DNA of 13,192 nucleotides from Clostridium sp. CAG:138 (GTDB taxonomy: Bacteria; Bacillota; Clostridia; Christensenellales; CAG-138). The stretch is taken from contig FR879691.1 of assembly GCA_000435055.1 (NCBI GenBank), positions 20,442 to 33,633 of the forward strand, read 5' to 3'. The position numbers and the translations under genes were made by a program. Below, one piece after another: positions 1 to 7,768 of this stretch. The notes below the pieces were generated by a model. That model made no database searches, was not told where the DNA came from, and worked only from the letters and a program-made list of their open reading frames with translations. The stretch's first letter is position 1. Each line of letters begins with the position of its first letter.

Positions 1-1
1 C

Positions 2-124
2 TCGCTCTATTGGGTTCTCAGCAGCGTGCTTCAGATTATCACGTCCCAGCTCACGAACCTTATCATGAGCAAAAAGGAAAATGCGGATGAAGTTTCTTCC
101 GCAAAACCTTCAAAAGCAAAATAA
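2..124 (+). CDS. yidC: Membrane protein insertase YidC/OxaA, C-terminal end (5' part outside the window)
   Basis: Only the last 40 codons are present. They read as a final hydrophobic helix beginning SLYWVLSSVLQII, followed by a short lysine- and serine-rich cytoplasmic tail ending KPSKAK and a TAA stop. The LYWV-x-S pattern is typical of the last transmembrane helix of YidC (usual form LYWVVSNIFSI). YidC inserts proteins into the cytoplasmic membrane with or without SecYEG. The identification rests on this helix and on the neighbour: jag follows yidC in most Firmicutes, usually downstream of rpmH and rnpA. A strong stem-loop begins 12 nt after the stop. The call is fairly sure although the fragment is short. 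Confidence 0.8.
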   Translation, partial: SLYWVLSSVLQIITSQLTNLIMSKKENADEVSSAKPSKAK

Positions 125-420
125 AATTCACTTAATCGGTGCGCGGTTCCGGCGGCGGAACTGCGTACCGCATCGTTCTTTTCGGACTTTCGCAGGTTGC
201 CGAACTCCGTCCGAATTGCACGAAAGCAGCGAAACGCCGCAGCAAACTTCGGATTTTATCGGGCAGAGCAGCATATTATGACGGCGTCTTTCCCGTCCGC
301 CCGTGTGAAAACAAATTAAAACACAAATAACGAAAGGATATGCCGCACAAACAGGCGCGGCAGCATTGCGGCACACCGTGCGTACAGCACCGAGTGCGCA
401 GATGCTTCAAGGTAAAACAC
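125..420. other. Non-coding spacer between yidC and jag
   Basis: This 296-nt stretch has no convincing gene; the small open frames in it lack recognisable products. It holds a strong stem-loop at 137-170 and a weaker inverted repeat, TGCCGCA (341-347) with TGCGGCA (367-373). A TATTAT hexamer at 274-279 could be a -10 box, but no good -35 element lies 16-18 nt upstream, so I do not call a promoter. AAAGGA at 333-338 sits only 1 nt before the ATG at 340, too close to act as its ribosome binding site. That ATG opens a frame which continues into jag, but the encoded residues do not look like Jag. Confidence 0.6.
137..182 (+). terminator. Strong stem-loop after yidC with a loose T-rich tail; possible terminator or attenuator
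   Basis: Bases 137-151 pair with 156-170 over 15 positions around the four-base loop GCGG (152-155). Thirteen pairs are Watson-Crick and two are G-T wobbles (141/166 and 145/162). The stem starts 12 nt after the yidC stop. The bases that follow, CATCGTTCTTTT (171-182), are T-rich but the T run starts several bases late, so termination may be partial. It could instead be a processing or mRNA-stability hairpin. The fold is seen directly; its role is inferred. Confidence 0.5.
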
Positions 421-1548
421 ATGCGTTCAATCCAAGCAACGGGAAAATCCGTTGATGCAGCCATCTTCAGCGGTCTTCAGCAGCTCGGCCTGTCAATCGA
501 CGAGGTCACAATAAATGTTATTCAACACGGAACAAAAGGTCTTCTCGGCATCGGTGCAAAACCTGCAATCGTTGAGTTGACGGAAAAACCCGCCGAGGAA
601 GTCGTTGTTCCCGATTTCACGGCGGAACTTGCCCGCGAACGCCGCGAACGCACCGAAAGGCGCGGAAACCGCGATAACCGCAGCGGACGTGACAACCGCG
701 AGAATCGCGACAACCGCCGCAGAGAAGACAGAGAAACCGTGACAGCAATTGCAGAGGGCGTGGAAGAAACACGCAAAGAGATTATCGAACCCGAAATTCC
801 GGAAACGGATATGCCGGTCGGAACGGGAACCGCCGCAGCGGAAGCGTATGATGAAAATGCAAAGTACGATGTTCCCGAAACAGTGAACAGGGCGGAGGGC
901 GAGTTCGCCGCCAAACCCGAAAGGAACGAAAAATACGAAAGAAACAATCGTGCAAACCGTGACAGCCGCGGCAATCGCAGCCGCCCGCAAAGGCAGAACC
1001 GCGAGGAAGAGCCCGCGCCCGAAGCCGTGAAAGAACCTCCCGTGAATTACACCGAGGAGGCCGCCGAGGGTGAACCTGCGGCTCAATTTGTGGCGGAACT
1101 TATCGAAAAAATGGGCATCAGCGGAAAGGTGCTTGCGGCAAGGGAAGAGGATGCGATAAGGCTGCGTATTGACAGCGACACAATGGGCGTTCTTATCGGT
1201 CACCGCGGCGAGACTTTGGATGCAATTCAGTATCTGACAGGGCTTGTTATTAACCGCAATCGCAAGGTGGACGGCTATACACGCGTTACCATCAACACCG
1301 AGGACTACCGTGAAAAGCGTGAAGAAACCCTTATCCGTCTTGCAAGGCGCGTTGCGGCGCAGGTTAAATCAACGGGCAGGCCGAGAACCCTTGAAGCCAT
1401 GAATCCCTATGAGCGCAGGATTCTGCATTCCGCTTTGCAGAACAACCCCTATGTTACCACCCACAGCGAGGGCGAAGAGCCGAATCGCAGGGTTGTTGTT
1501 GCGCCGAAGCGCGGCAGAAGACCGCAGCGTCCCCGCGACAAGGCATAA
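421..1548 (+). CDS. jag: RNA-binding protein Jag (KhpB/EloR family) with an unusually long charged linker
   Basis: The protein is 375 residues from the ATG at 421, which has AAGG at 409-412 and begins MRSIQATGKSVDAAI, a standard Jag_N start. The frame is open back to 340, but those residues do not match the family. Order: Jag_N domain (about 1-60, with GTKGLLGIG); a linker of about 150 residues rich in R, N, D and E (R/N-dense around 69-106 and 165-198); a KH domain (about 220-290) with GxxG motif GHRG; and an R3H domain (about 296-345) with MNPYERRILHSAL; then a basic tail ending KRGRRPQRPRDKA. Typical family members are roughly 200-250 residues, so the excess is nearly all linker. In streptococci the protein binds RNA and helps control cell elongation. 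It follows yidC, its usual neighbour; mnmE begins 33 nt later. Confidence 0.93.
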   Translation: MRSIQATGKSVDAAIFSGLQQLGLSIDEVTINVIQHGTKGLLGIGAKPAIVELTEKPAEEVVVPDFTAELARERRERTERRGNRDNRSGRDNRENRDNRRREDRETVTAIAEGVEETRKEIIEPEIPETDMPVGTGTAAAEAYDENAKYDVPETVNRAEGEFAAKPERNEKYERNNRANRDSRGNRSRPQRQNREEEPAPEAVKEPPVNYTEEAAEGEPAAQFVAELIEKMGISGKVLAAREEDAIRLRIDSDTMGVLIGHRGETLDAIQYLTGLVINRNRKVDGYTRVTINTEDYREKREETLIRLARRVAAQVKSTGRPRTLEAMNPYERRILHSALQNNPYVTTHSEGEEPNRRVVVAPKRGRRPQRPRDKA

Positions 1549-1581
1549 ACACGGTAAACTCGTTTTGGCAGCATTGAAGGC

Positions 1582-3030
1582 ATGAAAAAAATTAACACAT
1601 GCAATGATAATATTTTCGCACTGTCCACCCCGGTGGGCGGTGCGATTGCTGTAATTCGGGCAAGCGGAAGCGGTGTTTTGCCCGTTCTCAGGGAGATTTT
1701 TTCGGGCAGAATCGAACATCGGCAGCTGAATTACGGCAAAATAACCGACAGAATTGAACCCGACGGCGGACAGGGCGAAGAACGGAAGGAAAACGATACG
1801 GGTGCCTTGGCCGTGCTTGACGAAGCTATGGCGGTTTATTTCCGTGCACCGCATTCCTACACGGGTGAAGATATGTTTGAGCTCAATCTGCACGGCTCCT
1901 ATTCCGTCGTTTCGGCTGTATCGCGCGCGCTGACACGGCGGGGAATGCGGCTTGCGGAAGCGGGTGAATTCACAAAACGTGCCTTTTTGAACGGAAAGAT
2001 GGATCTTGTTCAGGCTGATGCGGTGATGGATTTGATAAATGCAGAAACGCGGCGCGGAGCGAGTGCGGCGTTGGAGCAGCTCGAGGGCGGATTGAGCAGG
2101 AGAATCGGCGCAATTGAAGAAAAGCTGCTTGATTTTGCAAGCGAACTTGCGGCAGCAATGGACTACCCGGAGGAAATGGAGGATGAGGTGCTTTCGGCTG
2201 CGCCGGAGGTGCTGAATTCGGCAATTTCCCGCATAAGGGACTTGATTGACAACGGGAATTGCAATAAAATTATACGCGAGGGGGCAAAGCTTGCCATTCT
2301 CGGAAGGCCGAATGTCGGAAAATCCAGCCTCCTAAATGCACTGATGAATGCGGAACGTGCAATCGTTACAAACATTGCGGGCACAACACGCGATGTTTTG
2401 GAAGAGAAAATCGATTTGCTCGGTTTGCCTGTTCGCATTGCCGATACGGCGGGCATTCACGAAACCGGCGATGCGGTTGAAAAAATCGGAATTGAACGCG
2501 CTCTGCACGAAGCTGCTTCCGCAGAATGTGTGCTGCTGCTGTTTGACGGTTCGGCGGGCATAACGCAGGAGGATGAGAGACTCGTTCAAAAAGTTCTCGG
2601 CATGAATTGCCGAAATATAATTTTTGTAATAAACAAATGCGATCTGTCGGATTGCGGGACGGCGGCTGAAAAGCTGAAAAATATTGCGCCCGAAAATGTC
2701 GGGAGCATAAGCCGAATCAGCTGCCGCACGGGTTTCGGACTGGATGAGCTGAAACAACGAATTGCGGAGGCGGTCGGGCTTTCCGAAGGGCGTGCGATAG
2801 TGACGAATGAAAGGCATATCGAGTGCCTGAGTGCGGCTTGTGCGGAACTCTGTGAGGCGGCGGAACTCTTTTCCAAAGGCGGGAATGCGGCCGAAATGCT
2901 TCTTCCGCAGACCGAGCTTGTTGCGGAATCGGTCGGGAATGCACTGCACTGCCTCGGCGAAATAAGCGGCAGAGAAGTTTCGGAGGAGCTTCTTGATCGC
3001 ATTTTTGAACGATTCTGTGTCGGAAAATAG
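1582..3030 (+). CDS. mnmE: tRNA modification GTPase MnmE (TrmE)
   Basis: MnmE works with MnmG to add the (carboxymethyl)aminomethyl group at C5 of wobble uridine 34 in certain tRNAs. The 482-residue frame shows the N-terminal folate-binding domain (FALSTPVGGAIAVIRASG near 12-29; HSYTGEDMFELNLHG near 93-107), a helical domain, and an inserted G domain with G1 GRPNVGKS (241-248), G3 DTAG (288-291) and G4 NKCD (351-354). It ends FCVGK, matching the C-terminal C-x-GK whose Cys is needed for modification. It is about 20-30 residues longer than usual, partly from an acidic insert near residues 59-74. The only SD-like sequence (GAAGG, 1576-1580) ends 1 nt before the ATG, but family alignment supports this start. 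Unusually, mnmG does not follow; glgB does. Confidence 0.97.
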   Translation: MKKINTCNDNIFALSTPVGGAIAVIRASGSGVLPVLREIFSGRIEHRQLNYGKITDRIEPDGGQGEERKENDTGALAVLDEAMAVYFRAPHSYTGEDMFELNLHGSYSVVSAVSRALTRRGMRLAEAGEFTKRAFLNGKMDLVQADAVMDLINAETRRGASAALEQLEGGLSRRIGAIEEKLLDFASELAAAMDYPEEMEDEVLSAAPEVLNSAISRIRDLIDNGNCNKIIREGAKLAILGRPNVGKSSLLNALMNAERAIVTNIAGTTRDVLEEKIDLLGLPVRIADTAGIHETGDAVEKIGIERALHEAASAECVLLLFDGSAGITQEDERLVQKVLGMNCRNIIFVINKCDLSDCGTAAEKLKNIAPENVGSISRISCRTGFGLDELKQRIAEAVGLSEGRAIVTNERHIECLSAACAELCEAAELFSKGGNAAEMLLPQTELVAESVGNALHCLGEISGREVSEELLDRIFERFCVGK

Positions 3031-3075
3031 CTGAACGGAAATGCAGGGCGCGGCGAAGGCTGAACCCTGTAAGTT

Positions 3076-3080
3076 AGGAG
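3076..3080 (+). promoter_or_regulatory. Ribosome binding site that sets the glgB start
   Basis: AGGAG lies 5 nt before the ATG at 3086. The earlier in-frame ATG at 3041 has no comparable site, and its extra 15 residues are not typical of GlgB. Confidence 0.7.
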
Positions 3081-3085
3081 CTGAA

Positions 3086-5029
3086 ATGGACGAAACGGCA
3101 GTCTATCTTTTTAATCACGGCGAAAATTCATATGCTTATCGCGCGTTGGGTGCGCACGAGCGGAACACCGGAGGCATCCGCTATTGGGAATTCTCCGTTT
3201 TTGCACCGAATGCGGTTCGAATATCCGTTGTGGGCGATTTCAACAATTGGAAACAGGGCGCAAATCCGATGGAAAAATTCGGAGAAACGGGCTGTTGGAG
3301 CTGCCGTATTGCGGAGGCAGGAAAGGGCGACAGATACAAGTTTGCAATTACCGGCAGGGACGGGCAAACGGTGCTTAAATCCGACCCGTTCGCATTCCGT
3401 TCGGAACTTCGGCCGGGAACGGCAAGCGTGCTTCACGGCATTCCCCGGAATGTGTGGACCGACGGCGAATATCTTAAACTCCGTGCGCAGAGGAATCTTT
3501 TCACCGAACCGATAAACATATACGAGGTTCACGCCGGCTCGTGGAAACAGGGCATGAACTACTCTGAATTGGGACGCGAACTCGTCGATTACTGCGTAAG
3601 AATGGGTTATACGCATATTGAGCTTTTGCCGCTTGCCGAACACCCGCTGGATGACAGCTGGGGTTATCAGGTCACGGGCTATTATGCGGTCACGGCGCGT
3701 TACGGTGCGCCCGAACAGCTTGCGGAGCTTGTGGATTATGCGCACAAATGCGGCATTGGGGTTATAATGGATTGGGTTCCGGCGCATTTCACAAAGGATG
3801 AGAGCGGATTGCGCAGATTTGACGGAGGAACATTGTTCGAACCCGCAGAACCGCTCCGCGCCGAGATGCCGCAATGGGGGACGCTGCTGTTTGATTACGG
3901 GCGAAGCGAGGTTGTGAGCTTCCTGATTTCGAACGCTTTGTATTGGCTGCGCGAATTCCATTTTGACGGTCTGAGGGTCGATGCTGTGAGCTGTATGCTC
4001 TACCATGATTTTTGCAGGGATGAATGGCTCCCGAACCGTTTCGGCGGCAGAGAAAACCTTGAAGCGATAGAGTTCATTAAAAAGCTGAACGCTGCCGTGC
4101 ACAGAGAGTGCCCGAACACGCTTATGATTGCGGAGGAAAGTTCGGCTTTCCCGAAACTTACCGAACCGGTTGCGTTCGGAGGGTTGGGCTTCGATTTCAA
4201 ATGGAACATGGGGTTCATGAACGATACTCTGAAGTATTTCAGCGCGGATGCGGCGGAGAAACGAACCATGCACGAAAAGCTGACTTTCCCGATGGTATAT
4301 GCGTTTTCCGAAAAGCATGTGCTGCCGTTTTCGCATGATGAGGTTGTTCACGGCAAATTATCCCTGATAAACCGCATGAAGGGCAGTTACGAACAAAAGT
4401 TTGAACAGCTGCGGCTTCTTTTTGCATATCAGCTCGCGCATCCGGGCAAGAAACTCAATTTTATGGGGAATGAGTTCGGGCAGTTTATAGAGTGGGATTT
4501 TAAAAAGCCGTTGGACTGGTTTCTTTTGGACTATCCCGCTCATGCGGCAATGCAGGAATTTTCATGCGCACTGAATTGGTTTTACCGCGGCACGCCTGCA
4601 CTGCATCGCGAGGATGAAGGCTGGCAGGGGTTTCGCTGGCTGAGCGCGGATGATTGCGAAAATTCCGTCATTGCATTTGCGCGGATCAACGGAAGCGATA
4701 CTGTTGCTGCTGTTTTTAACTTTTTGCCGAGGGAGCATTCGGCATACAGGCTGAATATCGGCGCATTGGCCGCGGAGCTTGGGACAGCAAAGAGCAGTAC
4801 GCACAGAATTGGGTTCGAATGCGTGTTTTCAACACATATGCGCAGCGCGGTGACTGTTCGGGTTAAAGGCGGAAAGACAGGGCGGAGGCGAAAAAAAACC
4901 TTGGGTGAGGCCCGTCATACGGTGGATGAGCTGTACTGCGAAATTCCGCTTTACGGCTATGAGGGTGCATTTTACCGCTTAAAGCGTATCGATAAACCCG
5001 TTCTTGAAAAAAACAGGGGAAACGAATAG
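3086..5029 (+). CDS. glgB: 1,4-alpha-glucan (glycogen) branching enzyme, GH13 family
   Basis: GlgB cuts alpha-1,4 chains and rejoins them by alpha-1,6 links, creating branches in glycogen. The 647-residue protein has a CBM48-type domain near 34-105 (WEFSVFAPNAVRISVVGDFNNW) and then a GH13 barrel with all four signature regions: DWVPAHF (D229), GLRVDAV (putative nucleophile D299), IAEES (putative acid/base E350) and FSHDE (D418). WGYQVTGYYAVTARYG is also typical of branching enzymes. The C-terminal domain departs from common GlgB: around residues 592-612 it carries a basic stretch (KGGKTGRRRKK) before the ending IPLYGYEGAFYRLKRI. It sits 55 nt after mnmE with no other glycogen gene in view, so the rest of the pathway must lie elsewhere. 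All catalytic residues are intact, so it is probably active. Confidence 0.96.
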   Translation: MDETAVYLFNHGENSYAYRALGAHERNTGGIRYWEFSVFAPNAVRISVVGDFNNWKQGANPMEKFGETGCWSCRIAEAGKGDRYKFAITGRDGQTVLKSDPFAFRSELRPGTASVLHGIPRNVWTDGEYLKLRAQRNLFTEPINIYEVHAGSWKQGMNYSELGRELVDYCVRMGYTHIELLPLAEHPLDDSWGYQVTGYYAVTARYGAPEQLAELVDYAHKCGIGVIMDWVPAHFTKDESGLRRFDGGTLFEPAEPLRAEMPQWGTLLFDYGRSEVVSFLISNALYWLREFHFDGLRVDAVSCMLYHDFCRDEWLPNRFGGRENLEAIEFIKKLNAAVHRECPNTLMIAEESSAFPKLTEPVAFGGLGFDFKWNMGFMNDTLKYFSADAAEKRTMHEKLTFPMVYAFSEKHVLPFSHDEVVHGKLSLINRMKGSYEQKFEQLRLLFAYQLAHPGKKLNFMGNEFGQFIEWDFKKPLDWFLLDYPAHAAMQEFSCALNWFYRGTPALHREDEGWQGFRWLSADDCENSVIAFARINGSDTVAAVFNFLPREHSAYRLNIGALAAELGTAKSSTHRIGFECVFSTHMRSAVTVRVKGGKTGRRRKKTLGEARHTVDELYCEIPLYGYEGAFYRLKRIDKPVLEKNRGNE

Positions 5030-5092
5030 AAAAAACGTTTTCGCAAACAGGTTCCGCAAACGAAAAGACAGTTGAACAAACGGGGGGAACAT

Positions 5093-5605
5093 ATGCGCGG
5101 AGAAATTGACAACAGAACATTTTTCGCGGGAGCCGAAACACAGGTTCTTCCGTCCGAAAAGCGATTTCTGCTCGGCAGAGTCGCAATAATCGACCGTGTG
5201 GCCTGCCTTGACTGCGGGGACTGCGATTCGGCATGCAGCTTCGGCGCAATTGAACAGGGAAAAAACAATGCCGACGAAGCATTTGCGGGTCACAGGATTA
5301 TTTACGAAAAATGCATAGGCTGCGGCGGCTGCCTGAGCTGCTGCGAAATGCGGGCAATTCGGCTTGCTGACGGGGCAAAAGGTGCGCTTGATGCGGAAAT
5401 TACGGCGCGCCATGATGAAAATCCGCTGCCGGAACTCGGAAAACCCGTGGACGTGTTCAATGCTTTCGGCGAAAAAATCAGCGGAGGACGCGTTACCCAG
5501 GCTCTTGCGGGCTCAAACGCCGGGCGTGCGGCAACGATTCGGTTTCGACTCCCCCGCGAATTCCTGTCGGAGGGATGCTTTGCCCATGCGGTGCGGGAAG
5601 GCTGA
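5093..5605 (+). CDS. Ferredoxin-like protein with two 4Fe-4S motifs and an unassigned C-terminal region
   Basis: The protein has 170 residues from the ATG at 5093, which has GGGGGG 5 nt upstream. An ATG 21 nt earlier in frame is less well placed. Two complete C-x2-C-x2-C-x3-C motifs are visible: C38/C41/C44/C48 (CLDCGDCDSAC) and C74/C77/C80/C84 (CIGCGGCLSCC, with an extra C83). This is the pattern of a bacterial-type 2[4Fe-4S] ferredoxin, so electron transfer is the likely role. The usual Pro after the fourth Cys is replaced by Ser and Glu. About 37 residues precede the first motif. Some 80 follow the second, including PVDVFNAFGEKISGGRV, which I do not recognise. There is no signal peptide or membrane segment. 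It lies between glgB and a uridine-kinase gene; no oxidoreductase partner is nearby, so its redox partner is unknown. Confidence 0.85.
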   Translation: MRGEIDNRTFFAGAETQVLPSEKRFLLGRVAIIDRVACLDCGDCDSACSFGAIEQGKNNADEAFAGHRIIYEKCIGCGGCLSCCEMRAIRLADGAKGALDAEITARHDENPLPELGKPVDVFNAFGEKISGGRVTQALAGSNAGRAATIRFRLPREFLSEGCFAHAVREG

Positions 5606-5660
5606 ATGCCGAAAGCTTCGGAACGCCGAAAGAAAATGCGAGATACGGAATTAATGAATC

Positions 5661-5665
5661 GGAGG
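5661..5665 (+). promoter_or_regulatory. Ribosome binding site that sets the uridine-kinase start
   Basis: GGAGG lies 6 nt before the ATG at 5672. Earlier in-frame ATGs at 5606, 5636, 5654 and 5666 would add up to 22 residues ahead of the P-loop and are less well supported. Confidence 0.65.
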
Positions 5666-5671
5666 ATGCAA

Positions 5672-6331
5672 ATGATAATTGTTGGAATATGCGGCGGCAG
5701 CGGCAGCGGCAAATCAACTTTTGCCGAAAGAATACGGGACGGTTTAAGCTGCTCGTGCGAAATCATGCGGCTTGATTGCTATTATTTTGACCAGGGCGGG
5801 AAGCCGTTTGAAGAACGTACAAAAGTGAACTACGATTCTCCAAAAATATTTGATTTCGATGAAATGCTTGCGGATATCCGCCTGCTGCTTGACGGAAAAC
5901 CCGTGACGCGGAAGGGTTACAACTATGTAGAACACAGACGGGACGACAGCGAAGAGCTGATGTATCCGCCGGAGGTGCTGATAATCGAAGGAATCCATGT
6001 TTTTTATGATGACAGAATATGTGATGCAATGAATCTGAAACTGTTCATAAAAGTGGACAGCGATATTTGCCTGCTGCGGCGTATCGCACGGGATATGAAC
6101 GAGCGCGGGCGTTCTCTTGAAAGTATTTCGGAGCAGTACAAAGCAACGGTGAAGCCGATGCGTGAAAAATACATCGACAGGTATATCGACAAGGCGGATG
6201 TTGTTGTTATGCGCGGCGGAATGAATGAACAGGCATTGAAAACGACGATATCCTATCTTAAGTCCTGCGTGAAAGAGCAAAGGCTTGCCGAATCCGAAAA
6301 AAACGAAAGCGACGGAAACGATTCCGAATAA
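5672..6331 (+). CDS. udk: Uridine kinase family protein (uridine/cytidine phosphorylation)
   Basis: Uridine kinase phosphorylates uridine or cytidine to UMP or CMP in pyrimidine salvage. With the start at 5672 the protein has 219 residues, close to the usual 205-215. The P-loop GGSGSGKST spans 8-16. Other family marks follow in order: DCYYFDQ (DxYY motif), NYDSPKIFDFDEML (like the N-[FY]-D-x-P-x-[AI]-F-D block), YNYVEHRR (nucleoside-binding region), EVLIIEGIHVFYDDRI, and the lid region IARDMNERGRSLESI. The tail after about residue 200 is acidic and probably disordered. It starts 66 nt after the ferredoxin-like gene and ends 71 nt before the membrane protein gene, in the same direction. A related kinase such as a phosphoribulokinase-like enzyme is possible, but the motifs fit Udk best. 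Confidence 0.87.
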   Translation: MIIVGICGGSGSGKSTFAERIRDGLSCSCEIMRLDCYYFDQGGKPFEERTKVNYDSPKIFDFDEMLADIRLLLDGKPVTRKGYNYVEHRRDDSEELMYPPEVLIIEGIHVFYDDRICDAMNLKLFIKVDSDICLLRRIARDMNERGRSLESISEQYKATVKPMREKYIDRYIDKADVVVMRGGMNEQALKTTISYLKSCVKEQRLAESEKNESDGNDSE

Positions 6332-6389
6332 ATCGGAACAACTGCGGATGAACAATCACAATGAAAGAATAATACCCGTAATTGTAAAA

Positions 6390-6395
6390 GGGGGG
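6390..6395 (+). promoter_or_regulatory. Ribosome binding site supporting a TTG start
   Basis: GGGGGG lies 7 nt before the TTG at 6403, supporting a TTG start. The next in-frame ATG (6442) is already inside the first hydrophobic segment. An all-G site also precedes the ferredoxin-like gene (5082-5087). Confidence 0.6.
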
Positions 6396-6402
6396 AAAGG
6401 TT

Positions 6403-7740
6403 TTGAGTAAACTGCGCGCACTTTGGAGAAACGGCAGAGGGATGCTTTTTGTAGTTCTCGTCGGCATTGCTTTTTATGAAATGCTTGAGCATTTTTCGTC
6501 GGTGAGAGCTGTAATTTCCCGAACGACATCGGTTTTGATGCCGATATTGTGCGGACTGATGGTTGCATACATAATCAATATTCCCGCAACGATACTTCAG
6601 GGAACTCTGTTCAAAAAGGCTCATGCTGCCGGCAAAAAATACGTTGTTCCGCTCACGGTTGTGCTGAGCTATCTTATCGTGTTCGGCATTCTCACCGCCG
6701 TGCTTATTATTGTTATTCCGAAGGCGGCGGACAGCGTGAAAATCCTGTTTGACAATTTTGAAACATATTACAACAGTGCGGCAAAATGGGCGACCGAATT
6801 TTGGGAGGGATTGAATCTCAGCGACGAAGTTACGGCGCGTGCGGTTGAAATTTCAAACAAGATACTGGACAATGTGGAAGTGTTCACAACCAATCTTGCT
6901 CCGAAGCTTTTGGGTTACACTTTCAATGCGGTAAGCACGGTTGCGGACATTCTGCTTGCGCTTGCGTTCAGCATATACGCAATCCTTGATAAAAACCGCC
7001 TGCTTGCACATTCACGGCGGTTCGTAAGGAGCGTTTTCAATGAAAAGCATTCAAGCGGGATTCTTGAAGTTTTTTCGTATGCAAACCTGACTTTTCGCGG
7101 TTATTTTGCCGGACAGATAACAAGCTGCACGATAATCGGCATATTGTGCTATATCGGAATGCGGATCATGAACATGCCGTTTCCGGAGATGATAAGCGTG
7201 TTTATTGCTGTATTCGCAATGATTCCGATACTCGGCCCGTGGCTCAGCACGATTCCGAGTGCATTCATAATCCTTATGACATCACCCGGAAAGCCTGAAC
7301 TTGTGCTGTATTTTGTGATAATGATTATCATAATACAACAGATTGACAACAACCTTGTTTATCCCCGCGTGGTCGGCGATGCGGTTGGACTGTCAAGCGC
7401 GTGGGTTCTCGGAGCGGTCATTCTCGGCAGCGGTTTGTTCGGCATTGCAGGCCTTATTTTTGCCGTTCCTGTCACGGCTGTGCTTTATCGTCTGCTTGCG
7501 GACTGGACAAACGAACGCGCAAGGCAGCGGGGGGTTCCGATCATCGACACCGTGCCCGGCGTGAAATACGATCTGCGCGGGCATGTTCGCCGCAGCTTTA
7601 AAAAGAAAAAAAATAATGCTTCGTCCGGCTCCGGAAGGCTGAGAACCAAAGAGACAAAAACCGAAACGGGCGAAACGGCAGCTGCGGACAAAGCGGGCAG
7701 AACCGAAAAATCCGAAAACGAAAACAGTGATAATAAGTGA
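6403..7740 (+). CDS. AI-2E family transporter (PerM/YtvI-like membrane protein)
   Basis: The 445-residue protein starts at TTG and has about eight hydrophobic segments. Two lie in the first 65 residues, one near 78-104 and one near 170-197, with a cluster from about 230 to 380. The middle soluble stretch (about 105-165) and the C-terminal half are typical of the family. Diagnostic pieces are IPILGPWLSTIPSAFI, QQIDNNLVYPRVVGDAVGLSS and GLFGIAGLIFAVPVTAVLY. Known members export autoinducer-2 or act as ion antiporters or permeases, so the substrate cannot be told from sequence. The last 50 or so residues form a cytoplasmic tail rich in K, E, T and N (KKKKNN, then many TE/KE pairs), probably disordered. 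It is 71 nt after the uridine-kinase gene and 28 nt before the DUF5662-type gene. The family assignment is firm; the substrate is not. Confidence 0.92.
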   Translation: MSKLRALWRNGRGMLFVVLVGIAFYEMLEHFSSVRAVISRTTSVLMPILCGLMVAYIINIPATILQGTLFKKAHAAGKKYVVPLTVVLSYLIVFGILTAVLIIVIPKAADSVKILFDNFETYYNSAAKWATEFWEGLNLSDEVTARAVEISNKILDNVEVFTTNLAPKLLGYTFNAVSTVADILLALAFSIYAILDKNRLLAHSRRFVRSVFNEKHSSGILEVFSYANLTFRGYFAGQITSCTIIGILCYIGMRIMNMPFPEMISVFIAVFAMIPILGPWLSTIPSAFIILMTSPGKPELVLYFVIMIIIIQQIDNNLVYPRVVGDAVGLSSAWVLGAVILGSGLFGIAGLIFAVPVTAVLYRLLADWTNERARQRGVPIIDTVPGVKYDLRGHVRRSFKKKKNNASSGSGRLRTKETKTETGETAAADKAGRTEKSENENSDNK

Positions 7741-7768
7741 ATAAAAAATTGCGAAAAGAGGGGTAAAA

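Noticed and set aside
81..376. Several small open frames after yidC on both strands
   Set aside because: They overlap each other and the stem-loop, lack binding sites and show no recognisable protein.
340..420. Earlier start for jag at 340
   Set aside because: The SD-like AAAGGA is only 1 nt from that ATG, and the added residues do not resemble Jag, whereas the protein from 421 begins with the normal domain.
493..1203. Open frame on the - strand opposite jag (236 codons)
   Set aside because: It is a low-complexity mirror of the Arg/Asn-rich linker, with no plausible product.
3128..4351. Long open frame on the - strand opposite glgB (407 codons)
   Set aside because: It mirrors a gene with all catalytic motifs, has no recognisable product, and arises because the sense frame rarely uses codons that read as stops in reverse.
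6348..6410. 20-codon frame overlapping the TTG start of the AI-2E gene
   Set aside because: It has no good ribosome binding site and no sign of selection; it may be incidental, although translational coupling cannot be excluded.
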